A stretch of 64,000 nucleotides of DNA, from the NCBI GenBank assembly GCA_030248195.1, contig JASAND010024208.1:16964-80963 (forward strand), written 5' to 3'. The notes beneath the pieces are model-generated. The model was given only the letters and a program-made list of their open reading frames with translations, was not told the DNA's origin and did not search any database. Made by a program: the position numbers and the translations under genes. Below, piece after piece: positions 11,610-23,471 of this stretch; the stretch's first letter is position 1, and each line of letters opens with the position of its first letter. This DNA comes from Trissonchulus latispiculum (lineage: Eukaryota; Nematoda; Enoplea; Enoplida; Ironidae).

Positions 11610-11857
11610 TATTTAAGCGGGCACAACTTTCCCTTATCTCTATTTCACACTGGTATCCTATGTGATCAAGTTCACATTTTGATGAAATTTTCCAAAAACA
11701 CATATTTTGGCTTTCTAGATAGCACCCACCGCGCAATTTCGTTTCAAAACTTCGACATTTCGTTCAGGGCAGTTTTTTCCAATTTTTGACAGTATGACAG
11801 CAGGTGCACAGTTATAACTAAATTCATTCGAAGGATCTCGTTCTACCTAGCTTCTAG
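11610..11857. repeat. Truncated copy of the GGTGGTGATTCC MITE
   Basis: GCACCCACCGCGCAATTTCG, TTCAGGGCAGTTTTTTCCAA and TTCATTCGAAGGATCTC follow the order of 21790-21915. The copy stops exactly where the non-LTR sequence begins. The overlapping 72-residue ORF is not a gene. Confidence 0.55.
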
Positions 11858-13135
11858 GTAGAATGTGAGGAGGTCCTTGATGGACGTTTGACTGTTTTGG
11901 CAATTCAACTTGTGAGCTTATAGATCTGCAGGAGGCGGAATGCCTTTCTTCAGAGGAGGCGAAATCCGCGGAGGTTTGCCTTTCTTCAGAATTGGCATAA
12001 CCACGGCATGTCTCCATGAGGTTGGGATCTGCTTAACGTCCAGCTGAAGCTGGCTAGACGGAGGAGAGCTTGAAAGCCAAGCTAGTATAGCTCATGTAGC
12101 ATGTCCGGCAGAGCCCCATCGGCTCCAGCTGGCTTTCTTTCTGTATATAGGAAATGGCTGCGTGGAGTTGCTGTTCCGTGATCGGTTGACAGCAGGCACA
12201 GTTGAATTCATTTTGAAGTCGGCGGGAGTTCACTATATGTGCCTGATTCTACTTTTGTCAGTTTTTCCGACTGACGATCTGCTGACGCTGAAGTATTGCT
12301 TAGGCAGTTTGCCTTACGTCTATCCGTAACACAAGTCTCCCCATTAGTAGTTAGTGCAACACCTTCGGACTTGGTTGCTGTTTCTTTGACTCCCTCTCAT
12401 ATTTCTTCGGTCCACCGGAGTTTGGAGTCTCATCAGCTGTTCTGATAGCGCCAGCAAGCATCCAGTCAGCAAGATGGCAATTATAAGACGAAAAAAGTCT
12501 ATAGTTTGAATTTCTTTATCCAGAACTTTCCGGAACATCTGCCGGCTGATCATGGTCTAGCTCCCATGGACCGGGATCAACTGTATAAGGAAGGACCTGT
12601 CTGATCGCTGTGACAAGCCGGCTCCCCACTAGTGGGCCTTACTGACCGATGAGTCTGCCGCGAGTCCGGTCCTTCCGGACGATAGTATATCCTGATGTGA
12701 TTCTATGTGATGTGATAGTATATTCTATGTGATTCTTGAAGTCTGGTTTCCTGGAGGAGAACGACATCGACTGTCGTGCCTTTAGTCTGACTGTTGATTA
12801 GGAATTTTTACAATTCTAGGCGCCGTTGTTTGATGCTGCTGCAGTTCCACTGTAGGATGGACAGGCCAGGTGGGGCGTTGGGCTTGGGAGGCCTGGCTAA
12901 CCGGATGGATTACTGGGGCAGGTGTCGTGACGGGAGACGTTGTAGTACCAGCAGAGTTGGGTTTGTGTGGGAGAGGGGGTACCTGAACCGTTGTGAGAGG
13001 CAGCAGATAAGGTAGGAGTTGATGCCGGTATAGTGGGTTGATGGTTGGCTGTGGTTGGGGATGGGGGACCTGCAATGCGTCACAGTTATCACAGATCCAG
13101 ACAGCTTGAGTAAGCATTGTCTTTATTTGATTTAA

Positions 13136-14658
13136 GGTGGTGCTTGCATTATCGGGATTATAGATGTAAAATTTGGACCGATTGCTCAATTTTAATGAAC
13201 TCCCTCCTGAAGCTACTTTTGATGGCGGGGCATGCTTAGACAAAATTTCGGCAACAGAAACCACGTGTTTGGCTAGCTACCATTACGGCTTAAAAAGTGG
13301 ACATTTGGCGAAAGCTTTGTATGACAAATGCAAATCCACCAGGTAAAAGAGCATAAAAAGAGCTTTACAACGATATGCATATCTCTTCTGAACGTGGGTT
13401 CTATCAAAAGTTACAGGCAGTTGAATATGTGGCAAAGTTACGTTGACCATTATCATTTCATATGACAAAGTAAAAACTAGTCGTTCGAAAATAAGTTCTA
13501 CTGGATATATCATGATGCTTTTGTGTTGGATTTGTTTATTATTTTATGAAATACATTATACAACTTATTAAAATCAAAATATGTGCGCAAAGTAGAAGCG
13601 ATTAGTTCGAAATTTTCCAAATTAATTTTCTCATTAATGCTTCAACCAAAGTTGCTCAAATTTTGCATGTACGTTTATTTCAGAGGCACGCAGGGGCAAT
13701 TTTTTAGGTTTTGCTGAAGTCGGATATTCCGTGAAATATTGACATTCAAAATTTTTGAACACGAATAAAATGCTCAACATTACGTAAATCGAGAAACTGA
13801 AAAAATTGCCCCTACGTTAGGTTTATTTATACAATTGTGCAAAATTTGAGCTTATTTCATTCAGCCGTTAATGAATGACACCGTTTTGAAAATTTAAACT
13901 TATCCCTTTCGTGTAGGTTGCAAGCCAAGCATTGGATTCTTCAAATTCTAAATATTGCTATTATCTAACACCAGCGGGTCTTTTCCAGATTACCCCCCCC
14001 CACCACTCAAAGTTCTTAAAACTCGACCAAATGAGCTGAAATTTAGTGTGAGTATGTTTTCGACCATGCTGAGTTCAAATATCGCAAAATTTTTTGATTT
14101 CGCGAAATTAGATTTTTTCGATTTCTAAGGGGGGACCAAGGGTAACCGAAAAATTTTTTGTCTTCGATTTTGCTGAAAAGTTCCATATAGGGGTTTTCTT
14201 AGCCGCAGAACACGAATCTGAAGTCCGTTTTTGATTCAGCTTTTCCTTAGCTTGATATAAGCTAAAGTTGTAAGCTTAAGTTGTAAGCTTGTGCTGAACT
14301 AACGAAAAGCTGAATCCAAAAACGGACTTCAGATTCGTGTTCTGCGACCCAGAAAACCCCTATATACAACTTTTCAGCAAAATCGAAGACAAAAAATTTT
14401 TCGGTACCCTTGGTCCCCCCTTAGAAATCGAAAAAAATCGAATTTCGCGAAATCGAAAAATTTTGCGATATGTGAACTCAGCATGGTCGAAAACATACCC
14501 ACACCAAATTTCAGCTCATTTGGTCGAGTTTTAAGAACTTTGAGTGGTGGGGGGGTAATCTGGAAAAGACCCACACCAGCTACCATTGCTGAAAGTTTGA
14601 AATAGATTGGTTGAAAACTGAACTCAGGAGAACCGTTTCCGGTAATGCAAGCGCCCCC
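13136..14658. mobile_element. TTAA-targeted MITE inserted in the non-LTR copy
   Basis: TTAA flanks both sides (13132-13135 and 14659-14662). Ends are GGTGGTGCTTGCATTA and the inverse of GGGGGCGCTTGCATTA. The paralogous site at 30482-30485 has a single TTAA with no insert, which proves the insertion and its boundaries. Internal sequence 13280-13960 has no supported gene; a full hairpin MITE sits at 13976-14572. Confidence 0.85.
13976..14572. mobile_element. Hairpin MITE, near-perfect 290-bp inverted repeat
   Basis: The 8-bp TSD ACACCAGC lies at 13968-13975 and 14573-14580. The TIR begins GGGTCTTTTCCAGATTAC. Arms of about 290 bp are almost perfect complements around a tiny loop near 14284. The core includes CGAATCTGAAGTCCGTTTT, GATTCAGCTTTT and GTTGTAAGCTTAAG. 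Related copies: 4110-4600, 35540-36165, 39340-39530, 42687-42878, 47604-47760, 54928-55206 and 62636-63114. RNA from it would form a long duplex. The 8-bp TSD suggests a hAT-type transposase acting in trans. Confidence 0.85.
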
Positions 14659-14998
14659 TTAAGGTCAGATCTGCGCAATGACGGTGGAACCAGAAACCAC
14701 AACATGTGCACGATACGCTCCAGTGGTGCCACGGCATATTCAGTTTACATTTGCCACACGGACATTGAGGGGTTGGCTTTGGGGGGCATCGGATTTGGGT
14801 GGATATTTCCGGCCATTAGGAGAAATAGAAGGGCGATGATTGGAAAAAGTTCGTAGTATAGGCTGCCCTTCATTTGCCCTTGAGTGGTGCTTGGCCGGAT
14901 GAGCACCACCCATCACCAGAAACCTGGCACTGACCAGAGAGGTGGGTTTGGGCAGGCCGCTTGGGACCTTGGCTGTTCTCAGAGTTCTCAGGTCTGTT

Positions 14999-15380
14999 TG
15001 TGTTTGTGTTTGTGCCGCGATGGCCGAGTGGTAAGGTGTTCGACTAAAGATCTTACGGTCCTAGGTTCGAACCCCCGCTGCCACAAGACATTCGCAAATC
15101 CCCTTGAGCAAGGGACTAAGCACATATCGGTTCGCCGTGGGCTTCAGCCAACCCAGCTGTCTATCCTTAACTGGTCGGTAAATGGGTACCACTGCGGTGG
15201 GAAGGTAACAGGAGTCTGTGTTCTGGCGTAATGCCTGATGAAGGGCTGGCCCCCCTTCCACAGATGTAGTCAACATTAGAGTTGTCGCTCCTGGCTTCGG
15301 GCTGTGAATTCGGAGATAAGCATCGGCACCCTATAACCTTCTGTAGGTTGGAGTTCTTTCCAGGGGGGGGGTCACTTTAC
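14999..15380 (+). mobile_element. tRNA-derived SINE, complete
   Basis: A 382-bp insertion flanked by the 12-bp duplication CTCAGGTCTGTT (14987-14998 and 15381-15392); the paralogous sequence near 30797 lacks it. The head (about 15015-15085) has a Pol III A box (TGGCCGAGTGGT) and B box (GGTTCGAACCC), resembling tRNA-Ser/Leu. The body includes CCCTTGAGCAAGGGACTAAG and GGTAAATGGGTACCACTGCG. There is no convincing cloverleaf, so it is not a functional tRNA gene. The long TSD implies mobilisation by a non-LTR element. Confidence 0.8.
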
Positions 15381-15639
15381 CTCAGGTCTGTTGCAATTGG
15401 ACCTGGACGTGAGTCAATTTCTTTAGTGTTTTTCAATCAACTATACTTGAAATATATGATAAAGCAATACTTTAGGATTAGATCTCAACATATATGTTGT
15501 TTAGTTCTTTCTTCAGACTTAAAGACATATCAATATCTCCCCCTGAAGTTTCTTTAGCGGCAATAGCCATACCATTAGAGGAAGAGTGATAAGGAGCAGA
15601 AAACAGATGGTTGATGCTGTTTTCTGACCAAAACTTCGC

Positions 15640-16850
15640 AAATTCGTTTCGGTCTTCGCTGAGGGATCCGTTGAACTATTTTCTACACAACCATCTTTGG
15701 AGAAGTCCTATTTTTCTTCTCCAGGGAATGTGTTATTTATAGTTAGTTAAAGTTGATTTCACCAAAGGGAATCACAACCCTAAATGATTTTTAAAAAATC
15801 GCTACAAGCTGTATTGTGTTTTAGCCAAACTTGTTGAAGGACCTGCCCTCCTTCTGTTCCATGAGACGTGTTTAATCGAGCGAGAAGAAAGCCTAGGGTA
15901 CCACCTTCTTTGTTTTCAGTTCGTGTTTCTATAGGAACCATTGTATTTTCTATCATCGATATTACTAAACTCGATGTTTCATAACTCCGTGATTAATAGA
16001 GGATAGTCTGATATTGATAATGTCAAGGCAGCTGTCTTTTCTCACTGAGTTACGAATAAATTGTTTGAAAAGAAAATATAAGTTCGTGACAAAGCTATTA
16101 TTTGTTTCATAAATTTTGAGAGGACTGATGTTAATTATACATCTTAAATAATTATAGTCACGTAGTCATTTATTGTGTCAGAATTTTGTTCAGTAAAAAT
16201 TCAACTAAATGCGAATCCCAGGAACTGAGTACATCTTTGTAAATTGGCTCATCCTTAAACATTTTTCATATAAATCGTGACAGGAAGCTGCCGTGCGGAA
16301 ACTTCCTTTTACTGGCATAAAATAATTATAGCTTTAGCTTATATAGTTTTGACTGTAAGAAATCCAATCTGTTAAAACAGTATGTATACTGTTTCAGCTA
16401 GAGTCTGACAGGTAATTTATCTTATTTAGTTGACATTTCATAAGTTGTTTCATAAGTTTTCCAAAGTCAAAGTTGGTTCAGTTTACTGGCTTTCACGAGT
16501 TGCTGGGACCAGCAATGAAAGATGATTAAAGATTAAGGAAGCGGGAGTTCTTCGCCTTTACTTGCAAAGAAGAATGAAGTCTCTTAGGGTTTGACCAGAT
16601 TAGTTTTTTGTTATCCATCCAATTTTTCTCATGCACCGCACAAATTTTTTTATTAGAACCAGTACGTATATGTAGTTTTATTGTTACCTCTAACCATTTT
16701 TCAAATTTCAACAGCAATTTCTTTAATTATTCATACATGATTCTTCAAAATCTAGCAGCAAAACTAAATTTTGCTGACATTTTTGCTAAAGCATATGTAT
16801 AGTAATTGGAAATGATAAATCTGCTGAGTTCATTGCTCACAAAGTTATCT
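15640..16850. repeat. Paralogous block, copy 1 (5' side of the non-LTR element)
   Basis: TCGGTCTTCGCTGAGGGATC, CCTATTTTTCTTCTCCAGGG, ATGATTTTTAAAAAATCGCT, GGAACCATTGTATTTTCTAT and TTTTGAGAGGACTGATGTTA occur in the same order and spacing at 30828-31995. Small indels only. Both copies adjoin the non-LTR element at the same place, so the block is either its long 5' untranslated region or part of a segmental duplication. No open frame is shared by both copies. Confidence 0.7.
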
Positions 16851-17356
16851 TCAAATTTCTTCGTTGACTAAGACAAAAAAGGCAATTTTAACAAAGCAAC
16901 GCTAAGAGCTTTGTTATTGTTTGGCTTGTACTCGACCTTATAGATAAATCCAATCCCTGATGAGCACTTTTTCCATATCCTTGTAGTTGGGGTTAGTAGC
17001 TATAGTAGGTAGAGCAGAGCTGGAAGTTGGTCACGGGTACCCGCGGGTCGAGTAGGGTGCGGGTCAACAAGAGTGAACCGCGGGTCAAAGGTGGATAAAA
17101 AGTGTGTCAGTCCAGGTTCCAAAATCCACATTTTAACACAAAAAACTTCAATACGTTTTCGGCTTCGCCGAATTCTAGTATTGTCTGCTGTTTGTTTTTC
17201 CGTAAGATCTAGTCAAAATTATTACAGCTTCCGCAAAATGATGCCACTATTTTGAAAAAATGACGATTGACATCTAGCATAGCAATGATTTTTGTAAACA
17301 GTAGATACATAACAAAATGTACAAATTAGAATGTAAGAACCGTCCGCAAGATTTTT

Positions 17357-18417
17357 GGGTGTGGGTAAAAACCAGCCCCAGCCCCAGCCCCAGCCCCAGC
17401 CTCGCACCAGCCTAAGAAAAACCAGCCCCTTCTCTCGCTGACCACTGTACACTTTAAACTCAGGACTTTAACACATAGTTATGCATATGCATGTAGACAG
17501 TATATAAGGGTATGCGCTGTCCATATGTGTTAATTGTGCCTTATATACAGTCATATAAAATATATAGGTGTATTGCACGTTATATCTATATTAATTTGTA
17601 CAATCAGGGAGGGGAAAGGAATTTAGTCACCATTGAGAGAAATTAAAGAATAGAAATTAAAGTGAAGTTAATTGTTAAAAGTACGGAGTAATTCTGATCA
17701 CAAACTTTGTAATACACGCACAACATCATTTCCTGTCATTTTAATTATTTTAGTTTATATATAGGTTATATATTTGAACTTTCTCTAAAAATTCTAAACT
17801 CCAAAACCCTCAGTCTGCATCTAAAGGTTAAAATTAAATTAAGTTGAATTTATTTATTATTTGTGAAGTTAAATCTGACGGTATATACACATTTTTGGAA
17901 TTTTTTAAATTCCATGTTAAAGATTACATAAATATCGCTTTGAACGCACCCCAGAATAATTTCAGTCTCACATTAAGCTTTATTTCCACACCTTTCAAAA
18001 GTTTAATTGCTAAGCTTTTTAATTTTGAACTTCCCAAACTATATTCCTTTACATCAGAACGATTTCAAAACACTATGGGTACTTGTAACAATTAACTTTA
18101 AACATTTTAATTTCTATTCTTTAAGTTCTCTAATGAATGGTGACTAAATTCCTTTCCCCTCCCTGATTGTACAAATTCATATAGATATAATGTGCAAAAC
18201 ACCTATATATTTTATATGACTGTATATAAGGCACAATTAACACATATGGACAGCGCATACACTTATATACTGTCTACATGCATATGCGTAATTATATATG
18301 TGTTAAAGTCCCTAGTTTAAAGTGTACAGTGGTCAGCGAGAGAAGGGGCTGGTTTTTCTTAGGCTGGTGCGAGGCTGGGGCTGGGGCTGGGGCTGGGGCT
18401 GGTTTTTACCCACACCC
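17357..18417. mobile_element. Foldback element with 300-bp arms, 8-bp TSD
   Basis: The perfect TSD AGATTTTT lies at 17349-17356 and 18418-18425. TIR begins GGGTGTGGGTAAAAACCAGC, runs into a (CAGCCC)n microsatellite and continues to about 17655; the right arm starts near 18110. Arms are near identical, for example TATGTGTTAATTGTGCC and its inverse. The 450-bp core has only a weak 83-residue frame (17844-18095). Minus and plus ORFs over the ends read GWGWGW and GAGAGA from the microsatellite and are not genes. Confidence 0.85.
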
Positions 18418-18571
18418 AGATTTTTCCCTTAATTTCAGTAAATTTTTAGACATCCTAAATTAGACAGTTACGACTGCCTGCTAATTCTGCTCCCGAAAAA
18501 TTTTCGTAATTGTGCTCTAATTTTTGTTTTTCTTTCATTTATTTTTATTTCCAAAATTATATGAGATTCCA

Positions 18572-20628
18572 GGCTGTTGTACATTTTACGGGGACAGAAA
18601 CCCCTGCAGTACGTTAATTGCCCTTTTCCGTTAAGTCAAAACTCAGAGACAATGGAGTGCTGAGAATGGAAATGTCAAATACAATGACCTCAACTACTGT
18701 CACCATAAAATGACTGGAAAAGTAAAATCTGTCCCCGCACACTAAATAGACTTTGTGAAAATGACATTTTAGTAATTACACTGAGAAACGAACGACATGC
18801 TTAACTTACACAAATCCTGTTTTTCAAGGAAGATGCACTAAAACTGTATATATAATAAAATCAAAACTTTGCATTACAAAATTTCCATTCAACTGAAAAA
18901 GTGACTGTTTCTCTGCATTCTGCATTATAAACCTTATATATTAATTAAGATTAAATAATTATTAAATAGAACTTCATTTTAAATATACAAACTTGTCAAT
19001 AAATTGAAATTTAAGTGTTGAAAACTATTAACTTTACTTAACGAAAGTTTTAAATTCTCCTAAACTCCATTTAGTATGCGGGGACAGATTTTACTTGCCT
19101 ATTCATTTTACGGGGACAGTTGAGGTCATTGTCTTTGACATTACCATTATAAGCTATCTATTGTCTCTGAGTTTCGACTGAAGGGGGGGCTACGAATTTC
19201 ACTAAAAGTTCGATGTTGGAAAAGCTAGCTAGTCTTTTGCCACATAATAGTATTAGGTTTAGTGTAAAATAGTTTAAAGTTTGAAAGAATTCCATGCAGC
19301 GTAGCGTCCTGTGGAGCCATCAGAAGTAGGGTTGTCGGTCCAAATCTCGACATGACACGTTACACAAACTTCGCCTCGCCCTGATCGCTATGGGCAAGGT
19401 ACGGCAGCCAAAATTTTCCAGAGATAGTTCTAACATATAGTGCTTTAATATCGTGTAAAATAATCTCTAGACCATTGTATTATTTTCTGTGCGATACAAT
19501 AAAAGTACGAAAAATAGGGTGTTGCAGGTCTATACGGGTGGGGATTAACTAATGTCTAATGAGCTGTGGTTTACCAAATGAACCCAACTTTGCTCCAATT
19601 GATACTCCAAGTATCTGTCTTAACTTATGTAAAAATGACGTGATTTTGTTAACCCCTGCGTTCGCAGTGCTAGATTGCATTATCGATATTGTCTCTGTTA
19701 TTGGTGCCATTTCGAAGATTTGAGTTAATTACTCCAAATACTTTAACAGAATCGGCTGAAACTTTGCGCATTACAAGCCAGTGAGTGTGCCAAGATGTGC
19801 CGAAAGCTAGGTCACTAAACCTCGCTTCAATGTTTAGAAATGCTAGATAGATTGATTTCTCAAAGTATGGATGGCGATCGCTCCAAAAAACTCTAAGACA
19901 GTCACTGAACTAAAGAAGTGTCATATCGAAAAACGGATTTCATATTCGGATTCAGCAGGTCAAATAATCCCTGTAAGCATTTTTTCGGAAAAATCGGAGA
20001 CAAAAAATTTTTTGACCCCATTTTTACACCGCTTAGCTAGCTTTTCAGGCCTAAAAATAAGGGTAATTTCTTAACAAAAAGATTGCTAGCACACTAACCA
20101 GAAAACCAAAGCCCTCGAAACTCACAGACAGTTTGCCCCTATTAGAGCCTAATATTTGATAAAAAGCTGGGGTAGGCTAGGGGCTGTCAGTTTTATTAGA
20201 TCGAAACGTCGCACGGTCACACCGCAACTTTTTGGTAAATTTCAAACTTTGAGCTGTTATAGCTGAAGAAGAAAGCAACGCTCGAAAGCCGGAATACTTT
20301 TAATGTTTAGTTCTAGTAACAGTTAACATTTGTGGCTGAAAGTTTCAGAATTGGTCAAACCGTTAATCCACCAGAGCTGAAATAAGCTTTTTGAAAAACC
20401 TCGCACCAAAATTTCGACTTTGGCGTAGTGCCAGAATCGATGTGTGTTAGATATAATAATGCCCACTACGGACTATTTTACCTTGATATGTTAGCTAATC
20501 ATACGCCAAGAGGTAGGTCTCTCTGAAGAAGTTGGTCAAAACCGTTCGTAGCCCCCCCCCCCCCCTTAAGTGGAAAAGGGCAATTAACGCACTGCAGAGG
20601 TTTCTGCCCCGTAAAATGCACAACAGCC
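18572..20628. mobile_element. MITE with GGCTGTTGTACATTTTACGG ends
   Basis: GATTCCA flanks both ends (18565-18571 and 20629-20635). The arms are inverted copies: CTGCAGTACGTTAATTGCCC on the left mirrors the sequence before 20628, and AACTCAGAGACAATGG mirrors CATTGTC and TTGTCTCTGAGTTTC at 19125-19175. The right arm is split by the element at 19183-20565. The core contains the inverted pair CTGTCCCCGCAC (18730) / GCGGGGACAGAT (19078). Confidence 0.75.
19183..20565. mobile_element. TTAA-targeted element with poly-G ends, innermost of the nest
   Basis: Left end GGGGGGGCTACGAA and right end TTCGTAGCCCCCC are inverted repeats. TTAA follows the right end (20566-20569); the left flank TGAA is a mutated copy. 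It interrupts the right arm of the 18572-20628 element at a site where the opposite arm still reads TTAAG. A partial relative lies at 10766-10960. A 67-residue frame at 19871-20074 is unremarkable. Confidence 0.7.
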
Positions 20629-20889
20629 GATTCCAGATATTCAATTCAGTTGCTTTTCACTAAACTGCAGCCATGCTGAAATAGAAATAGTTAAACAGCT
20701 AAATATTTCCATTATTTTATTTTTGACCAAGATTTTGCCTTAGCGCATAATTAGCTGAAAGTGGGTTACGTGGGTCATGTAAATTTTGGCGGGTCACGGG
20801 TAAGGGGCAGGTGTGTAGGGTCAAGGGTACGCGGGCCACGGATCGGTGCGGGTCAAACAGTTTGACCCACTTCCAGCTCTGAGGTCGAG

Positions 20890-21690
20890 TTAGTAGTTAT
20901 AGTTGGGTTGTAGACAGGTTATAAATAGTTGTAGCTATGAGGCGTTGCATAATTACACAACCATTCTTCCACTTTTGGGTTCCCCGGGCACTTTTCCTGA
21001 CACCCACCTAAGTTTTTTCTTAGACCGAACTGTTCAGAGCTAGCGGACCACCACCAATTGGAAACGCATTTGAAATTTGCAATAGTATTTGACTTCTTAT
21101 GGATGGAGAGACGGAAGATGACTTTTTACATTTCGGAAGCTCCGACTGCTGCTACTTCTTCGACCTGGGGATGGCTTTGGTCGATGAAAAGCTCAGTCGG
21201 TGGTGGTCTTAAATACTGGATGTATGCCAGCACAGCTAAGAAGCTTCTTTCTTACCCTGCAAGGTGATGCACTCTGGAGCTAGACTCGACTCCGAGTGCT
21301 CCAACCAGAACTGATCTAATGCTGAACCTGGCGATGGCTCCGAACAGCTTCACTTTTGTTCTTGGAACAATTAGCGACCAGTGTCTTTAATCCGGCCTGT
21401 TGCTCTTCGGTTTTGGAACGGCCAAGGAACAAAGCCTGGAAGTGACTCTATATTCTTAAACGTGACCGGTCTTGAAACGGCATTGGCATTGCAGGTCTTC
21501 AGACCAGGAGGTGGCCAGGGTCTTCTTTGTTCGAGCCGGAAGCGGCTTTGCAGTTTCCAACTCTAGCATTAGCAGTGTTTTATAGAGTCTGCTTTCTTCT
21601 CCCCTCATCGACTGAAAGATAAATATTGCGCCAAATGTTAGAGAGAGCAAAGAAAACATGTCATTTCAGCAGAAATCAGATAATGCATTA
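20890..21690. other. No recognisable feature
   Basis: About 800 bp of mixed composition. Short frames on both strands (21058-21267, 21381-21566, minus 21456-21659) overlap each other and carry no motif I recognise. Some minus-strand stretches look gene-like (Ser/Val-rich), so a decayed gene fragment is possible. Confidence 0.4.
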
Positions 21691-21698
21691 CTACTTAA

Positions 21699-22681
21699 GG
21701 TGGTGATTCCTTTTGGTCACATATTGTTGGTTGGCGGCATAAATGAAGATGAAATTTGACGAAACTTTCCGAAATAAGTTCTTTTAGCGTTCTAACACCC
21801 TCCGCGCTAGCCCGTTTCAAAAATTCGAGATTTCCAGTCAGGGCGGTTTTTTCCAATTTCTGAAAGTTTGGCAGCAGCTACACAGTTATGAATATATTCA
21901 TTCGAAAGATCTCATTGAGCTTCATATTTTTGCTTTTTAAAGCAACTTTCTATCTTTTCACTACCGTGAGATATAGCCGATTTTCTTGTTTTGGCGTCGA
22001 AAACTTGTCATTTTTGCAGAAATCAAATAATCCAATATTTCTTGAACTACGCAAGCCGTAAAATCAAACTAAGGGCATCGATATGAAGGTCTCACAGTGA
22101 CAAATTATCCGACGCATGATCGTCTTCCAACTGCTATCCTGTAGGCTGCTATCATAAAAAATGTAGTTTTTGCAAAAACACGACCAATTTTTTTCCAAAG
22201 ATTATGGAGCATTCACCATGCAAGCTGGAGGGCTGCTACTTACCTTAATACGTTCTGCACAAATATACCCAGGGACGATTTTTTAGTTGCCCCGATTGCT
22301 GCTTTCTAGCTAAAGTAATCGCTTGACAAATTTGGAAAAAGTAGGCAAAACACAGGTTACGCACACATTTCAGCTTATTTCTCTGCAACGAAGAGCGATT
22401 TCACAATAACTAAAAAATCGTCCCCAGCTATTTGATGGAGGTATCGAATGATATAACCGATGTCTCGCGAACAAATTTACTTGAGTCTGCAAAAATTCTG
22501 GAAAATTATACTTCTTCTAAAATGCGTTAAAAATATTTTAGAAAAGCAACATTAGTTTCATGGCATGCATTGAAAAGAGAAAATGTCAAGCTACATTTTG
22601 ATATAAAAACGGCTTCTTAACTCCAAGTAATGAATGAGTAGTAATGGTGCAAACTTTATGTGACCAAAGGGAATCACCACC
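21699..22681. mobile_element. TTAA-flanked MITE, copy 2, complete
   Basis: TTAA at 21695-21698 and 22682-22685. The ends GGTGGTGATTCCTTTTGGTCACATA and TGTGACCAAAGGGAATCACCACC are inverted over more than 20 bp. At 983 bp this is the reference copy for the family (others: 9441-10761, 11610-11857, and the split copy at 22682-28385). It has no open frame of note. Confidence 0.85.
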
Positions 22682-22861
22682 TTAAGCTACGCCAGTCGTA
22701 AAATTAAACTAAGATGTGAATTTGAATGTCTCACTGAGGCCAATTATCGGAGGCATAATCATACATTAACACGGAGCTTTTTAGTCTCTTTTTAGTGGCC
22801 CCGATTGCTGTATTCTAGCTAAAGTAGTCACTTGCCAAAGTTGAGAAAAGTAGGCAAGATC
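22682..22861. repeat. Left half of a third MITE copy, split by the 5.3-kb element
   Basis: GTCGTAAAATTAAACTAAG through AAGTTGAGAAAAGTAGGCAAGATCCAGG corresponds to the middle of copy 2 (22060-22350). It continues at 28209 (GTTGCGCTGACATTTTAGCT, ATTTGATAGAAGTATC, TTACTTCAGCCTGCAAAAA) up to about 28385. The two halves fit exactly once the 22865-28205 insertion is removed. Confidence 0.75.
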
Positions 22862-23471
22862 CAGGGGCCCGTTGCATAAAAATGATAAGTTATAAGTTAA
22901 TTAGTTCATAAGTTCATAAGTTAATATGTCATATACAATAAGTAGAGGTGTTGCATAAAATTTTATTGTAATAAGCGATTATTTCATAAGCAGTTCTGAA
23001 TTATAATAAGTGAAAAGTCATAAGTTCCACTGAAAATACTGGCTACTTATTACAATATGTTTCAGTTCTATGAAGAGCAATGCAGTTAGTTTCGGAGCAG
23101 TAAATGAAAAAGTATCACAAACTTTAAGAACACACGTTTTCACAAAAACTTTAGGACTAAAAATTGTGGTTATTAATGTAATTGTGTAAAATGCGCAGGC
23201 TATGTAATGACGGATCGTTGGCTTTGTCGGTTTCTCAGTCTTCAGAATTTTCTTTACGCAGTAACGGAATGTGGAATTTTCTTCGTTGATATTACACTAT
23301 AGCTAAGTATTCCGTCTTGGCACTTCAAATACTTGCTGCTAATAAAGCAGAATAAACTGTAAATCTTGAAGGGAGACCACTTTGAGCATTTCTACCGATA
23401 TTGCAACCGTTCAGAAAAGTCTAAATATCCGTTTTCTGCACATTTCTTGTAATAAAACTAATACAATAAAA

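Larger units (their letters stand above)
11858..15424 (-). mobile_element. Non-LTR retrotransposon, decayed copy 1
   Basis: Read on the minus strand, this is parallel to 28775-30830. It carries a PHD-like finger piece (14690-14760, including FHRHC-type residues), a Pro/Gln-rich linker (12830-13110) and fragments of the endonuclease-RT linker (12344-12553). It is broken by many frameshifts, lacks much of the endonuclease and all the RT, and is interrupted by a TTAA element (13136-14658) and a SINE (14999-15380). Removing these restores colinearity with copy 2. Confidence 0.75.
17015..20881. mobile_element. hAT-like element CAGAGCTGGAAG, host of a nest
   Basis: CAGAGCTGGAAGTTGGTC at the left mirrors GACCCACTTCCAGCTCTG at the right. 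AGGTAGAG (17007-17014) and AGGTCGAG (20882-20889) form an 8-bp TSD with one mismatch. CAGAGCTGGAA-type termini with 8-bp TSDs are characteristic of hAT elements. Next to the ends are arrays of CGGGTC motifs. Two other elements (17357-18417 and 18572-20628) are inserted inside; without them it is only about 750 bp and non-autonomous. Confidence 0.75.

Noticed and set aside
15015..15085. Possible functional tRNA gene
   Set aside because: A and B boxes are present, but no clean cloverleaf, and the whole is inside a 382-bp insertion with a 12-bp duplication; it is a SINE head.
17222..18463. Frames with GWGWGW and GAGAGA stretches
   Set aside because: They are translations of the (CAGCCC)n microsatellite in the foldback arms.
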